The translations under genes were made by a program, and so were the position numbers. A DNA stretch of 21,264 bases from JAJOKI01 sp964412405 (GTDB lineage Archaea > Halobacteriota > UBA148 > JAJOKI01): assembly GCA_964412405.1 (NCBI GenBank), contig CAYPOB010000010.1:1-21264 (forward strand), read 5' to 3'. Of this stretch, positions 13,834-21,264 are shown one piece after another (positions within the stretch are counted from its first letter, which is position 1; each line of letters starts with the position of its first letter). Below the pieces are notes generated by a model. It saw only the letters and a list, made by a program, of their open reading frames with translations. It was not told the DNA's origin and did no database searches.

Positions 13834-16053
13834 ATGGTTGTTGAATCTATACTCGATGGGACGAAAACCGTTTTAGATTTGACAAAGAACACCTTAAAAG
13901 ATGCTGAAAACAAATCACTTGATTATGGTGGAACTAACTATAACCTTCCGTTAATATATGGATTATTGGGAAAGAAAATAAATAATGTTAATGAATTAAA
14001 AGAATTAATTAACTCTCTTGAGATTAAATATGAACAAACATTAGAAAATGCCCTTGATAATGGGATAATAACATTAATATGTGCTGAAGCATTGGAAGCA
14101 TTAAAATATGCAACTATAAAAGAACCATATAAACCACCCTATATTGGATTTATTCCCGACGAAATTTTAAGAAGTTTAGGTGTCTCTCTTGTAAATGATA
14201 AGATTCCGGGGATTTTAGTTATTATAGGAAAGGTTGGGAATACGGAAAAATTAAAAAAATTTATTGGTGATATAAGACAAAGAAATATTTTAGCATTATT
14301 TGTTGGAGATATTATTAAAGAAATGGATGAAGCAGGAATAACTTATGGAATAGATAAATTATTGGTACCACTTGGTGAAAGTATTACTTCAGCAGTCCAT
14401 GGGGCAAATCTTGCTATAAGGGTACCGTTAATATATGGGGGGATTGAGTCTGGAAAAACTGTAGAAATTACAGATTATATAAAAAATAGAGTTCCGGCAA
14501 TTGTTGTAGCATTAGGCGAACTTGACAATATAACATTATCTGCTGGGGCGGGATGTATGAAGTTGGGAGTCCCAGTTATTACAAATAATCCAGTTCCAGA
14601 AATAAAAGGGACATTGGAAAGTTCAGATATTGAATATATTGTTGAAAATGCATTAAAAATGAAAGATGTGGAGTATGGTGATACTATGAATATGGAACTT
14701 CCGTTCGATATTGGCCCACAATATGAGGGAGAGAGAATAAGAAAAGATGATATGTACATTGAGCTGGGGGGACCGAAGGTAAAAGCAAAAGCAGAGCTCG
14801 CGAAATTGAGGATGGCGGACGAAATAGAAGATGGCAGGATTGAAGTAAAAGGTCTGGACATCGGGGAGATGAAGGGGGGCGGCAGATATCCCTTTGGCAT
14901 CTTCGTTGAGGTGGCTGGAGAAAAGTTGGAAGAGGATATGGAAGGTGTAGTTGAGAGAAGGATACACGAGTACTGCAACTTTATAGAGGGATTCATGCAC
15001 CTGAATCAGAGGTATGACATCTGGTGTAGGTTGAGCAAGGAAGCCCATGCAAAGGGCTTCAACCTGAAATTTATGGGACAGGCTTTAATCAAATTGTTCA
15101 AATCGGAGCTGTCGATCATCGAGAAAATGCAGGTCACATTCATCACAGACGAAAAGGAGGTAGAGGAATTTGTGGAGAACGCAAAGAAAACCTATGAAGC
15201 CAGAGATGAAAGGGCAAGAACATTGAGTGAGGAGGATGTAGATGAGTTTTACGCGTGTCTAATGTGTCAAAGTTTTGCCCCATCACACGTATGCATCATA
15301 ACACCGGAAAGAACGTCACTTTGCGGCGCGATAAGCTGGCTCGAGGGCAGGGCCGCCACGAGGGCCGATCCCAAGGGTACGAACTTCTCAGTTCAAAAAG
15401 GAGAGGTCTTGGATGTGATAAAGGGAGAGTACACCGGGGTGAACGAAGTGGTAGCAGAGACATCAGGTGGTGAAACTGAGAGATGTTATCTGCACAGCAT
15501 GTTTGGTTATCCCCACACATCCTGCGGATGCTTCGAGTCGCTCGCCTTCTACATACCAGAGGTGGATGGAATTGGTGTTGTGCATAGGGAACATCCCGGG
15601 GATACTCCGATCGGCGTACCCTTCTCGGGATTGGCAGCACAAACTGGCGGGGGGAGACAGGGAGAGGGCATCATGGGAATGGCTATAGAATATATGCGGT
15701 CTCGAAAGTTCCTGCAGGCAGATGGAGGGTGGGACCGTATTGTGTGGTTGCCAAAGAGTGTAAAAGAAATGGTTGAGGATGCCATTCCAGAGGAACTTCG
15801 TGAAAAAATAGCCACGGAAGACGATGCCATAGATATTGATCCTCTCAAGGCGTTTTTGGAAAAGAAGGTTCATCCAGTGGTTCAGCGATGGGAGTTTGAA
15901 GTCACAGAAGAGCTGAAAAACAAACTTATGGGACACATAGAAAAACAAGATGGGGAGATATATCCCGAAGAGGCTGCCAAAGAGCTTGGCATAAGCGAGG
16001 ACCAAGTGATGAATGTCATAGAAGGACTTCAAGAAGATGGAATATTGGAGTGA
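13834..16053 (+). CDS. cdhC: CODH/ACS complex beta subunit (acetyl-CoA synthase), chimeric long form
   Basis: Condenses CO, a methyl group from the corrinoid protein and CoA into acetyl-CoA at the Ni-Ni-4Fe4S A-cluster, or runs the reverse. The six A-cluster cysteines are Cys475, 478, 487, 497 (CLMCQSFAPSHVC...LCG) and Cys564/566 (SCGCFE), with the same spacing as bacterial AcsB. It has 739 residues, far more than the roughly 460-480 of methanogen short forms. Residues 1-286 match the CODH-contacting domain 1 of bacterial AcsB (PPYIGFIPDEILRSLG, KIPGILVIIGK, VPLGESITSAVHGANLAIR). Residue 287 (MELPFDIGPQYEGERIRKDD) is where short forms begin. G+C is 18/60 at 13921-13980 and 30/60 at 15001-15060. 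A C-terminal tail (about 690-739) looks like a small helix-turn-helix. Confidence 0.96.
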   Translation: MVVESILDGTKTVLDLTKNTLKDAENKSLDYGGTNYNLPLIYGLLGKKINNVNELKELINSLEIKYEQTLENALDNGIITLICAEALEALKYATIKEPYKPPYIGFIPDEILRSLGVSLVNDKIPGILVIIGKVGNTEKLKKFIGDIRQRNILALFVGDIIKEMDEAGITYGIDKLLVPLGESITSAVHGANLAIRVPLIYGGIESGKTVEITDYIKNRVPAIVVALGELDNITLSAGAGCMKLGVPVITNNPVPEIKGTLESSDIEYIVENALKMKDVEYGDTMNMELPFDIGPQYEGERIRKDDMYIELGGPKVKAKAELAKLRMADEIEDGRIEVKGLDIGEMKGGGRYPFGIFVEVAGEKLEEDMEGVVERRIHEYCNFIEGFMHLNQRYDIWCRLSKEAHAKGFNLKFMGQALIKLFKSELSIIEKMQVTFITDEKEVEEFVENAKKTYEARDERARTLSEEDVDEFYACLMCQSFAPSHVCIITPERTSLCGAISWLEGRAATRADPKGTNFSVQKGEVLDVIKGEYTGVNEVVAETSGGETERCYLHSMFGYPHTSCGCFESLAFYIPEVDGIGVVHREHPGDTPIGVPFSGLAAQTGGGRQGEGIMGMAIEYMRSRKFLQADGGWDRIVWLPKSVKEMVEDAIPEELREKIATEDDAIDIDPLKAFLEKKVHPVVQRWEFEVTEELKNKLMGHIEKQDGEIYPEEAAKELGISEDQVMNVIEGLQEDGILE
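14692..14712 (+). repeat. 21-bp direct repeat, right copy
   Basis: Partner of 13719-13739. Composition changes here from AT-rich (18/60 G+C at 14641-14700) to balanced (34/60 at 14761-14820), so it marks the joint between the added domain and the older gene. Confidence 0.7.
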
Positions 16054-16063
16054 GGTTGTAAAA

Positions 16064-16240
16064 ATGGGCGATAAAAAACCATTGAAATTAAAAATTAAGA
16101 AAAAAGATAGTTCTACGACTACAGCTACCCCGAAAGCGCAGGTTCCTGCAACCGAACACATCCCACAAACAGGGGGCATCAAGCTGGTTTTGAAGAATGC
16201 AAAGATACACATAGATCAGATCATAATCAGGAAGAAATAG
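16064..16240 (+). CDS. Small conserved-looking protein of the cdh operon, unknown function
   Basis: 58 residues from ATG 16064, with GAGGT seven bases upstream and the cdhC stop ten bases before. It has a very basic N-terminus (KPLKLKIKKKD), a Thr/Ala/Pro linker and a C-terminal strand-rich part, GGIKLVLKNAKIHIDQIIIR. The stop abuts the ATG of the next tiny gene. I do not recognise the family. Its place between cdhC and the ACS nickel ATPase suggests a role in assembly or subunit contact; this is inference from position. Confidence 0.6.
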   Translation: MGDKKPLKLKIKKKDSSTTTATPKAQVPATEHIPQTGGIKLVLKNAKIHIDQIIIRKK

Positions 16241-16363
16241 ATGATAAAAGAAAAAGAGATGTGTATATCGGAAATCCATGAGATTCTAAAAAAGTACAAC
16301 ATAGAATTGGTGGGCGTGACTATCGAGGGCGACATCGAGATAGAAATTGAGGAGATTCGATGA
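16241..16363 (+). CDS. Second tiny protein of the cdh operon, unknown function
   Basis: 40 residues, opening MIKEKEMCISEIHEILKKYN and ending in a strongly acidic strand (EGDIEIEIEEIR). It starts directly after the previous stop and its TGA overlaps the ATG of cooC2 (ATGA), so it is translated as part of the operon. One cysteine at residue 8. It is acidic where its neighbour is basic, so the two could pair. No family recognised. Confidence 0.55.
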   Translation: MIKEKEMCISEIHEILKKYNIELVGVTIEGDIEIEIEEIR

Positions 16364-17106
16364 GAATTATTGCCATATCTGGTAAAGGCGGAGTAGGTAA
16401 AACCATGCTTACCGCCCTCATAATCAGAAAAATGGCGAAGGATGGCAAAAAAAATATCCTGGCAATAGATGCCGACCCCGACTTTAATTTACCAGGTATG
16501 TTGGGGGTGTCCGTTAAAAACACCGTCGGTGATATCAAGGAGGAATTGTTGACAAAGCAATCCCAACTGCCGCCAGGATACTCCAAGGATACGTGGCTGG
16601 AATCCAAGGTATTTGAGATAATTACAGAAACGCGCGATTTCGACATCCTGGTGATGGGGCGGCCAGAAGGGCCTGGATGCTATTGTTCGGTAAACAACGT
16701 ACTCAGATGGGTGATAGATTCGATGGCGAAGAGTTACGACCACGTCATCATCGACACCGAAGCAGGTCTGGAGCATATAAGCAGAAAGACCACCCTAAGC
16801 GTAGACGATATGATCATCGTAACGGACTTGTCTAAACATGGATTTGACACGGCAAAAAGGATAAATGAGCTGGCTGGCGAACTTGGCGCCAGATTCAAAC
16901 ACCTGTATCTAGTGGCGAACAGAGTGAATACAGAGCACGAGAAGGCGATCATCGAGAGGGCGAAATCCCTCGAACTGGAGTTTTTAGGAACGATCCCTTA
17001 CGATGTTCGTATTGAACAATATCTCTTCGAAGGAAGGCCGTTACTGGATTTAGAAGAGTGTAGCGCAACAAAAGCCGTAGAAACCATCATGGACAAATTG
17101 TCCTGA
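16360..17106 (+). CDS. AcsF/CooC-like nickel-insertion ATPase (second copy)
   Basis: A second MinD-like ATPase, 248 residues, lying between cdhC and cdhD as AcsF/CdhX-type proteins do. These are thought to mature the A-cluster of acetyl-CoA synthase. Walker A is ISGKGGVGKT (6-15). The metal motif is Cys107-Tyr-Cys109 (GPGCYCSVNN), followed by DTEAGLEHISR. It differs clearly from cooC at 10039, so it is not a recent duplicate. It is coupled to the tiny gene before it and 10 bases before cdhD. Confidence 0.9.
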   Translation: MRIIAISGKGGVGKTMLTALIIRKMAKDGKKNILAIDADPDFNLPGMLGVSVKNTVGDIKEELLTKQSQLPPGYSKDTWLESKVFEIITETRDFDILVMGRPEGPGCYCSVNNVLRWVIDSMAKSYDHVIIDTEAGLEHISRKTTLSVDDMIIVTDLSKHGFDTAKRINELAGELGARFKHLYLVANRVNTEHEKAIIERAKSLELEFLGTIPYDVRIEQYLFEGRPLLDLEECSATKAVETIMDKLS

Positions 17107-17116
17107 AAAGGGAAAC

Positions 17117-18262
17117 ATGACGGACATAAGCAGACTCATTGAAGCACTGAAACAAGCAGAGCAGATCGAGATAGAGGTCATCGAGATAATCGCCGATGAA
17201 CTGGAGTTGACGGTCAGCCCACTTTCGGTTTTACCCGCAGTAAAAAAGGTGGCCGAGAGCGTCCCCGAATATAGTGTGCAGACTTTTGAAAAACCTCTGG
17301 TGAAATACAGGGGAGAAACTACCTCGGTGAGATTGGGGAATACAAAGGCAGAAGGCGGGACAAGGAGCCATTCTATAATGGTCGGCGGAGATAAAGCGAT
17401 GCCATTTGAATCTGAAAATCCCTCCAAACCAGTAATCGCCTTCGATGTCTTTGACATGAAGATACCACTACCAGGTCCGATCAGGATGCATTTTGAAGAG
17501 GTTTTAGAGAATCCAGCGGAGTGGGCGAAGCTGTGCGTCGACAAGTATGGTGCCGATATGGTGACCATACACCTGATAAGCACCGACCCAGGCATAAAGG
17601 ACACAACAGCCCGAGAAGCGGCTAAAACGGTCGAGGATGTATTGCAAGCTGTAAAAGTTCCCATGATAATAGGGGGTTCGGGCAATCCGGATAAGGACCC
17701 CGAAGTTTTGAAAAAAGCGGCAGAAGCCGCCCAGGGAGAGAGATGCCTGATTAATTCAGTTAGTATGAATTTGGATTATAAAAAAATCGGCAGTGCCTGC
17801 CTGGACAATGGTCATGCCGTGTTATCATGGACTCAATTGGACATCAATAACCAAAAAACTCTGAACAAACATTTGTTTGGTATCGGTCTTAAAAAAGAAG
17901 ACATTATCATGGATCCCACCACTGTACCTCTTGGATATGGCTTGGAATTTTCCTTCAGCATGATGGAGAGAATTAGATTGGCAGCTCTGAAGGGCGATGG
18001 CGATTTGCAGATGCCAATAGCTTCTGGAACGACCAATGCATGGGGTGCCAGAGAGGCTTGGATGAAAGCACCCGAATGGGGCGACCGGGAGAAGAGAGGG
18101 CCTTTGTGGGAGGCTGTAACAGCTATGTCGCTGTGGTTGGCTGGGTGCAACCTGTTCATGATGATATGTCCAACGTCCATAGAACTTTTCAAGAGCATGG
18201 TTGACGTGCTGAGCAACGATAAGAAAGAGATAATTGATGATATGAACTGGATAGGGCTGTGA
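17117..18262 (+). CDS. cdhD: CODH/ACS complex delta subunit (corrinoid protein small subunit)
   Basis: The TIM-barrel partner of CdhE. Together they form the corrinoid Fe-S protein that carries the methyl group between tetrahydro(sarcina)pterin and the A-cluster. 381 residues from ATG 17117. Typical segments are PVIAFDVFDMKIPLPGPIR near residue 110, DMVTIHLISTDPG, IIGGSGNPDKDP, the MDPTTVPLGYGLEFSF loop and the late WLAGCNLFMMICPTSIE. It starts 10 bases after cooC2 and its stop is 6 bases before the GTG of cdhE. Confidence 0.95.
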   Translation: MTDISRLIEALKQAEQIEIEVIEIIADELELTVSPLSVLPAVKKVAESVPEYSVQTFEKPLVKYRGETTSVRLGNTKAEGGTRSHSIMVGGDKAMPFESENPSKPVIAFDVFDMKIPLPGPIRMHFEEVLENPAEWAKLCVDKYGADMVTIHLISTDPGIKDTTAREAAKTVEDVLQAVKVPMIIGGSGNPDKDPEVLKKAAEAAQGERCLINSVSMNLDYKKIGSACLDNGHAVLSWTQLDINNQKTLNKHLFGIGLKKEDIIMDPTTVPLGYGLEFSFSMMERIRLAALKGDGDLQMPIASGTTNAWGAREAWMKAPEWGDREKRGPLWEAVTAMSLWLAGCNLFMMICPTSIELFKSMVDVLSNDKKEIIDDMNWIGL

Positions 18263-18268
18263 TAGATT

Positions 18269-19627
18269 GTGAGAAAAAAAGTAGGGCCTCTGGATATCTA
18301 TAAATACTTGCCAAAAATCAATTGTAAAAAATGTGGTGAGAAGACCTGTATGGCCTTTAGCTCTCAACTAATCGAGAGAAAAGTCGAACTTGAGGACTGT
18401 CCGCATCTAAAAAGAGAGAGCCTTAAATCTTTAGAGGAAATTCTCGCTCCAGCTGTTAGAGAGGTAATTTTTGGAGAACCTCTCGTTAGTATAGGTGGAG
18501 AAGATGTCCTATACAGGCATGAACTGACGTATTTTAACCAAACCGCCATCGCCATAGATATCCATGATGAGATGGGCAAAGAGGAATTGTCGAAAAGGAT
18601 AAAATTTGTAAACAATTTTTCGCATGAGAGAATCGGCGAGACGCTTACCCTGCAGGCGATCGCGATAAGAAACAGGTCAGGAGATGTTGCAAAGTTCGAG
18701 AAATGCGTCGAAGAAACGGCAAAGATGACGAAAAAAGCACTGATACTGTGTTCCTGGAATTCTGAGGCTCTGGATAGGGCACTGGGAATTGTGGGGGATA
18801 AAAAACCATTGATATATGCGGCGACAAAGGATACATGGAAAGAAGTTGGGAAACTGGCTGTAAAATATAATTGCCCTGTAGCGGTTTTCGCAGATAACGA
18901 TATTTCAGAACTAAAATCCGTTGTAAACGCCTTACAAAGAATGGACATAAATGATATCGTCGTCGATCCTGGTTCCCATCTGGGTACCTGTACGCTAAAT
19001 AACTTCGTGATGCTGAGAAAAAGTGCTATGAACGAAGATAAAGTGCTTAATCGTCCGATACTGGGCGTTCCTGCTGCCATTTATTTACGGAGAGGGGGGG
19101 ATCTCAAGGAGACAATGGCCGCCTCTTTGATGGTGGCCAAATATGCTGACCTTATCATAGTACACAATATTGAAATATGGGCATTGCTTCCAATTCTCAC
19201 CCTGAGACAAAACCTGTACACAGACCCGCGAAGGCCTGTTAGAGTTGAAGCAGAAATAAAAGAATTCGGCTCCCCGAATGAGAACTCCCCAGTATTGTTG
19301 ACGACGAACTTTGCTTTGACTTATTATACGGTTGCGTCGGACATCGAATCCGCCAAGGTCGACTGTTACTTAATCGTCCTGGACACGGATGGCATCGGTG
19401 TCGAAGCCGCGGTTGCAGGCAGACAATTAAGTGCGTCGAGTGTAAAAAAAGCCATCGATGAAACGGGTATTGGGAAAAAAGTAATGCACAGGAAGATGGC
19501 CATTCCAGGCTTTGCGGCTAGGATTTCCGGAGAATTGGAACAATTATGTGGATGGAAAATCCTCATTGGGCCAAAGGACTCATCTGATATAGGTAAATTC
19601 ATAGAAGAGAGATGGGAATCACAATAG
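18269..19627 (+). CDS. cdhE: CODH/ACS complex gamma subunit (corrinoid iron-sulfur protein large subunit)
   Basis: Carries cobamide and one 4Fe-4S cluster, and passes the methyl group to or from acetyl-CoA synthase. The N-terminal cluster ligands are Cys19, Cys22, Cys27 and Cys44 (INCKKCGEKTCMAF...DCPHL). A TIM barrel follows (DIVVDPGSHLGTC, MVAKYADLIIVHN) and then a C-terminal cobamide-binding part (LDTDGIGVEAAVAG, MAIPGFAARISGELE). It uses a GTG start at 18269, 6 bases after cdhD, placed exactly before the conserved RKKVGPLDIYKYLP. 452 residues, normal length. Last gene of the operon; it meets the regulator tail to tail 5 bases later. Confidence 0.96.
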   Translation: MRKKVGPLDIYKYLPKINCKKCGEKTCMAFSSQLIERKVELEDCPHLKRESLKSLEEILAPAVREVIFGEPLVSIGGEDVLYRHELTYFNQTAIAIDIHDEMGKEELSKRIKFVNNFSHERIGETLTLQAIAIRNRSGDVAKFEKCVEETAKMTKKALILCSWNSEALDRALGIVGDKKPLIYAATKDTWKEVGKLAVKYNCPVAVFADNDISELKSVVNALQRMDINDIVVDPGSHLGTCTLNNFVMLRKSAMNEDKVLNRPILGVPAAIYLRRGGDLKETMAASLMVAKYADLIIVHNIEIWALLPILTLRQNLYTDPRRPVRVEAEIKEFGSPNENSPVLLTTNFALTYYTVASDIESAKVDCYLIVLDTDGIGVEAAVAGRQLSASSVKKAIDETGIGKKVMHRKMAIPGFAARISGELEQLCGWKILIGPKDSSDIGKFIEERWESQ

Positions 19628-19632
19628 TAAGT

Positions 19633-20022
19633 CTAATCGATTTTATGCGGTTGACTCATATACTTTGACTCAAATTCGTCTAAAAGTCGTATCATCCCCT
19701 CATACCAGATATCTATGCATTTTTTCATTTCCTCTTTTACCCTCTCCGAATTGGCAGCATGATACACATAATAATAACCCCCTGCCTTGATCGACTTCAT
19801 CTCGCGATATGCCAATTTAGACATTATGAGGTTCTGGAGCGACCGATATGCTGTGCTTCTCTCTCTGTTGATTTTCTTTTCCAGTTCTTCCACCCGCATC
19901 GGTCCATGTGAGAGCAATGCCATATATGTCTGTATATCCAGTTCCTTTAGACCGAAGACGCAGCACAGCAATTTTTCGCATTCCATCCCCTCTCTTATCA
20001 TCTTCAAATTGTGTTTCAACAT
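19633..20022 (-). CDS. TrmB-family (MreA-like) transcriptional regulator
   Basis: 129 residues with an N-terminal winged helix: CCVFGLKELDIQTYMALLSH, then MRVEELEKKINRERSTAYRSL as the recognition region. After it come a short wing (AGGYYYVYHA) and a helical C-terminus (CIDIWYEGMIRLLDEFE), but no sugar-binding domain. In Methanosarcina a regulator of this build, MreA, controls genes of acetate and energy metabolism, including CODH/ACS. Here it lies tail to tail with the cdh operon, which makes a regulatory link plausible but unproven. Start ATG 20022 has GGTGG about 8 bases upstream. ATGs at codons 8 and 13 are alternatives. Confidence 0.75.
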   Translation of the reverse strand: MLKHNLKMIREGMECEKLLCCVFGLKELDIQTYMALLSHGPMRVEELEKKINRERSTAYRSLQNLIMSKLAYREMKSIKAGGYYYVYHAANSERVKEEMKKCIDIWYEGMIRLLDEFESKYMSQPHKID

Positions 20023-20043
20023 TTTTCATCCACCGATAACGTA

Positions 20044-20688
20044 TCACATGAAGCCGAGCAAGAAATAAATTCCAGTCGCCGTTAGTACGGCACCAGCCAC
20101 GCGCCTGATCGCAACTCCTATACGGGTTCCATGGCCCACGAATTTCATGGACCACCCTGGTAGGTAGGCTATCGCAAGTATTGGCAATCCAAGACCAAGG
20201 GAGTAGATGAACAACAAAACGCCTCCCATGAGGATGTTACCCTCGACTGCAACTATCATGAGGATTGCGGCGAGGATGGGACCCACACATGGAATCCATA
20301 CCACTCCAAGTGCAAACCCAAATAAAAGTCCGCCAATTGGTCCTTTCGATCGGACCCTATCGATAAACGGTGCTATCTTGGTCTCGATTCCGCCCGTCTT
20401 AAGAGGTAAGTCAAACAGGAGAAGGAGGCCCATAATTAAAATGATAAATCCAGAAAGAACCTGCAGGTAGTCGATGTGAGCCTGTACTACTAATCCAGCT
20501 GCCGATGTTATCACCCCAAGGATCGTGAACGAAAGGGAGAGTCCAATCACCATCGTTAAGGGACGATATCTGTCTCCGTCGATGGAATATGCCACTATGG
20601 CAGGAATTATTGGCAGGACGCATGGCGACATAATACTTGCCAGGCCTGCCAGGAAGGCAAGTGCTGGTGATGGAAGTGACATCATCAT
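20044..20688 (-). CDS. ccdA: CcdA/DsbD-type membrane thiol-disulfide transporter
   Basis: A six-helix membrane protein that passes reducing power from cytoplasmic thioredoxin to thiol proteins outside the membrane. The two reactive cysteines sit in the family motifs SPCVLPIIP (Cys23) and WIPCVGPIL (Cys134). 214 residues from ATG 20688, which overlaps the stop of the thioredoxin gene (GGATGATGATG; the next two ATGs are also possible). A longer frame from 20715 would overlap that gene more and lacks conserved residues. It is co-transcribed with the thioredoxin-like lipoprotein, its most likely partner. Cytochrome c maturation or redox homeostasis is the general role; the exact target is unknown. 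Confidence 0.9.
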   Translation of the reverse strand: MMMSLPSPALAFLAGLASIMSPCVLPIIPAIVAYSIDGDRYRPLTMVIGLSLSFTILGVITSAAGLVVQAHIDYLQVLSGFIILIMGLLLLFDLPLKTGGIETKIAPFIDRVRSKGPIGGLLFGFALGVVWIPCVGPILAAILMIVAVEGNILMGGVLLFIYSLGLGLPILAIAYLPGWSMKFVGHGTRIGVAIRRVAGAVLTATGIYFLLGFM

Positions 20689-21089
20689 CCTGGACCGTGG
20701 TTGGCTATTGCCCACTGTATGGACGTGCTCAACGTCTCGTTGTCCGTTAGGCCGACGTGTCTCCTGTAGTTTTCATCACTAGCGAACACAATTGTCGTTG
20801 GAATCCCCCTCACACCATATTTCCGCATTGTCGTGGCATCCTCATCTATATCTATCAATATAAACGTCACATCTCCTCCATACTCTTTCTCCAACTCTTC
20901 GATAATCGGCTTCTGCGGCGCGCACCATGGACACCAATCCGCATAAAAATATGCGACGACCGGACCATCCTTTAGTGCAACGTCAATCCTATTCGCATAG
21001 ACTATCTCGCCGTCGTGGATACACCCAGATATAGCCATGATTAAAAAGATGACAAAGATAAATCGTCCTTTCATCAATAGATGTTTCAT
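20685..21089 (-). CDS. Thioredoxin-like lipoprotein
   Basis: 134 residues: a signal peptide with hydrophobic core (FIFVIFLIMAI) and lipobox-like SGC (Cys23), then a thioredoxin fold with active site Cys53-Pro-Trp-Cys56 (ADWCPWCAP) and cis-proline loop GIPTT. It should sit on the outer face of the membrane and exchange electrons with the CcdA protein encoded by the overlapping gene. Start ATG 21089; an ATG at codon 6 would still leave a signal peptide. A TATA box lies at 21135-21127. Confidence 0.9.
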   Translation of the reverse strand: MKHLLMKGRFIFVIFLIMAISGCIHDGEIVYANRIDVALKDGPVVAYFYADWCPWCAPQKPIIEELEKEYGGDVTFILIDIDEDATTMRKYGVRGIPTTIVFASDENYRRHVGLTDNETLSTSIQWAIANHGPG

Positions 21090-21126
21090 TTTTATCGATC
21101 CTCATTTTATCAATCTATGATAAACG

Positions 21127-21135
21127 TATTTTATA
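21127..21135 (-). promoter_or_regulatory. TATA box of the thioredoxin-ccdA operon
   Basis: TATAAAATA on the minus strand, about 40 bases before the ATG at 21089. A start point 25-27 bases downstream gives a leader of about 15 bases. Confidence 0.55.
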
Positions 21136-21167
21136 CCCCGTTAAGATGGCAAATACCCTCTAACGGG
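21136..21167 (-). terminator. Hairpin between the edge gene and the thioredoxin promoter
   Basis: Inverted repeat CCCGTTA (21137-21143) and TAACGGG (21161-21167) with a 17-base loop, lying 24 bases after the stop of the edge gene. There is no long T tail on the minus strand, so terminator function is uncertain. It abuts the TATA box and could be an operator. Confidence 0.3.
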
Positions 21168-21190
21168 CTTTATTTTGTCACAGCCAAATA

Positions 21191-21262
21191 TTACTCTGCA
21201 GTTGCCTGGGCTCGTTCCTCGTTGGACATCCCGGCAAGCCTTTCAACTTCTTTCACATCTAA
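21191..21262 (-). CDS. C-terminal tail of an unidentified gene at the right edge
   Basis: The frame enters from the right edge and ends at a TAA (21193-21191). The last 23 residues read LDVKEVERLAGMSNEERAQA then TAE. The tail is charged and helical, too short to assign. It points the same way as the thioredoxin gene but is separated by a hairpin and a promoter, so it is probably another unit. Confidence 0.45.
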   Translation of the reverse strand, partial: LDVKEVERLAGMSNEERAQATAE

Positions 21263-21264
21263 TC

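Noticed and set aside
13921..14700. The AT-rich first part of cdhC as a separate insertion sequence or gene.
   Set aside because: It is in frame with the rest, has clear AcsB domain 1 motifs and no transposase; a grafted domain explains it better.

Overview
The window looks archaeal, from a methanogen-related or anaerobic methane/alkane-oxidising euryarchaeon (Methanosarcinales, ANME-1, Syntrophoarchaeum or Archaeoglobi-like). The evidence is a full archaeal acetyl-CoA decarbonylase/synthase (CODH/ACS) operon, the archaea-specific pantoate kinase and phosphopantothenate synthetase, a COG2061-type HTH-ACT regulator, a TrmB-type regulator and TATA-box promoters. The lineage is an inference; there is no rRNA here. 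A run of 100 N and a 55-bp duplication at its edges show this is a draft or metagenome assembly.

Layout. (1) 1-190: the tail of an unrecognised frame. (2) 227-4601, minus strand: an operon coaBC - pok - pps - hisD. The first three genes take pantoate to 4'-phosphopantetheine for CoA. hisD makes histidine and is split by an artificial gap. pps carries a 102-bp in-frame insert made of two 51-bp palindromic units. (3) 4769-5557, plus strand: an HTH-ACT regulator, an antitoxin-like small gene and a RelE-like toxin cut after about 20 codons.

(4) 5.6-9.8 kb, accessory island, all genes on the minus strand: rmuC, a GNAT/M50 protease fusion, decayed fragments, ferritin and a broken sdpI. An 86-bp integron attC-like palindrome lies between rmuC and the fusion gene. 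A half-broken relative sits at the toxin break. Similar promoter modules precede rmuC and sdpI and carry the same GCGTATAA core. I read this as a possible integron-type cassette cluster without a visible integrase.

(5) 10.0-19.6 kb, plus strand: cooC1 - cdhA - cdhB - cdhC - two tiny genes - cooC2/acsF - cdhD - cdhE, mostly overlapping or closely spaced. The products split or form acetyl-CoA, exchange the methyl group with a corrinoid protein, and load nickel. cdhC is chimeric: an AT-rich N-terminal domain of the bacterial AcsB type appears grafted in front of an archaeal short-form CdhC, and the old start codon remains as a 32-codon stub. (6) 19.6-21.1 kb, minus strand: a TrmB/MreA-like regulator, then a CcdA-type membrane thiol transporter preceded by its thioredoxin lipoprotein; the tail of one more gene lies at the right edge.
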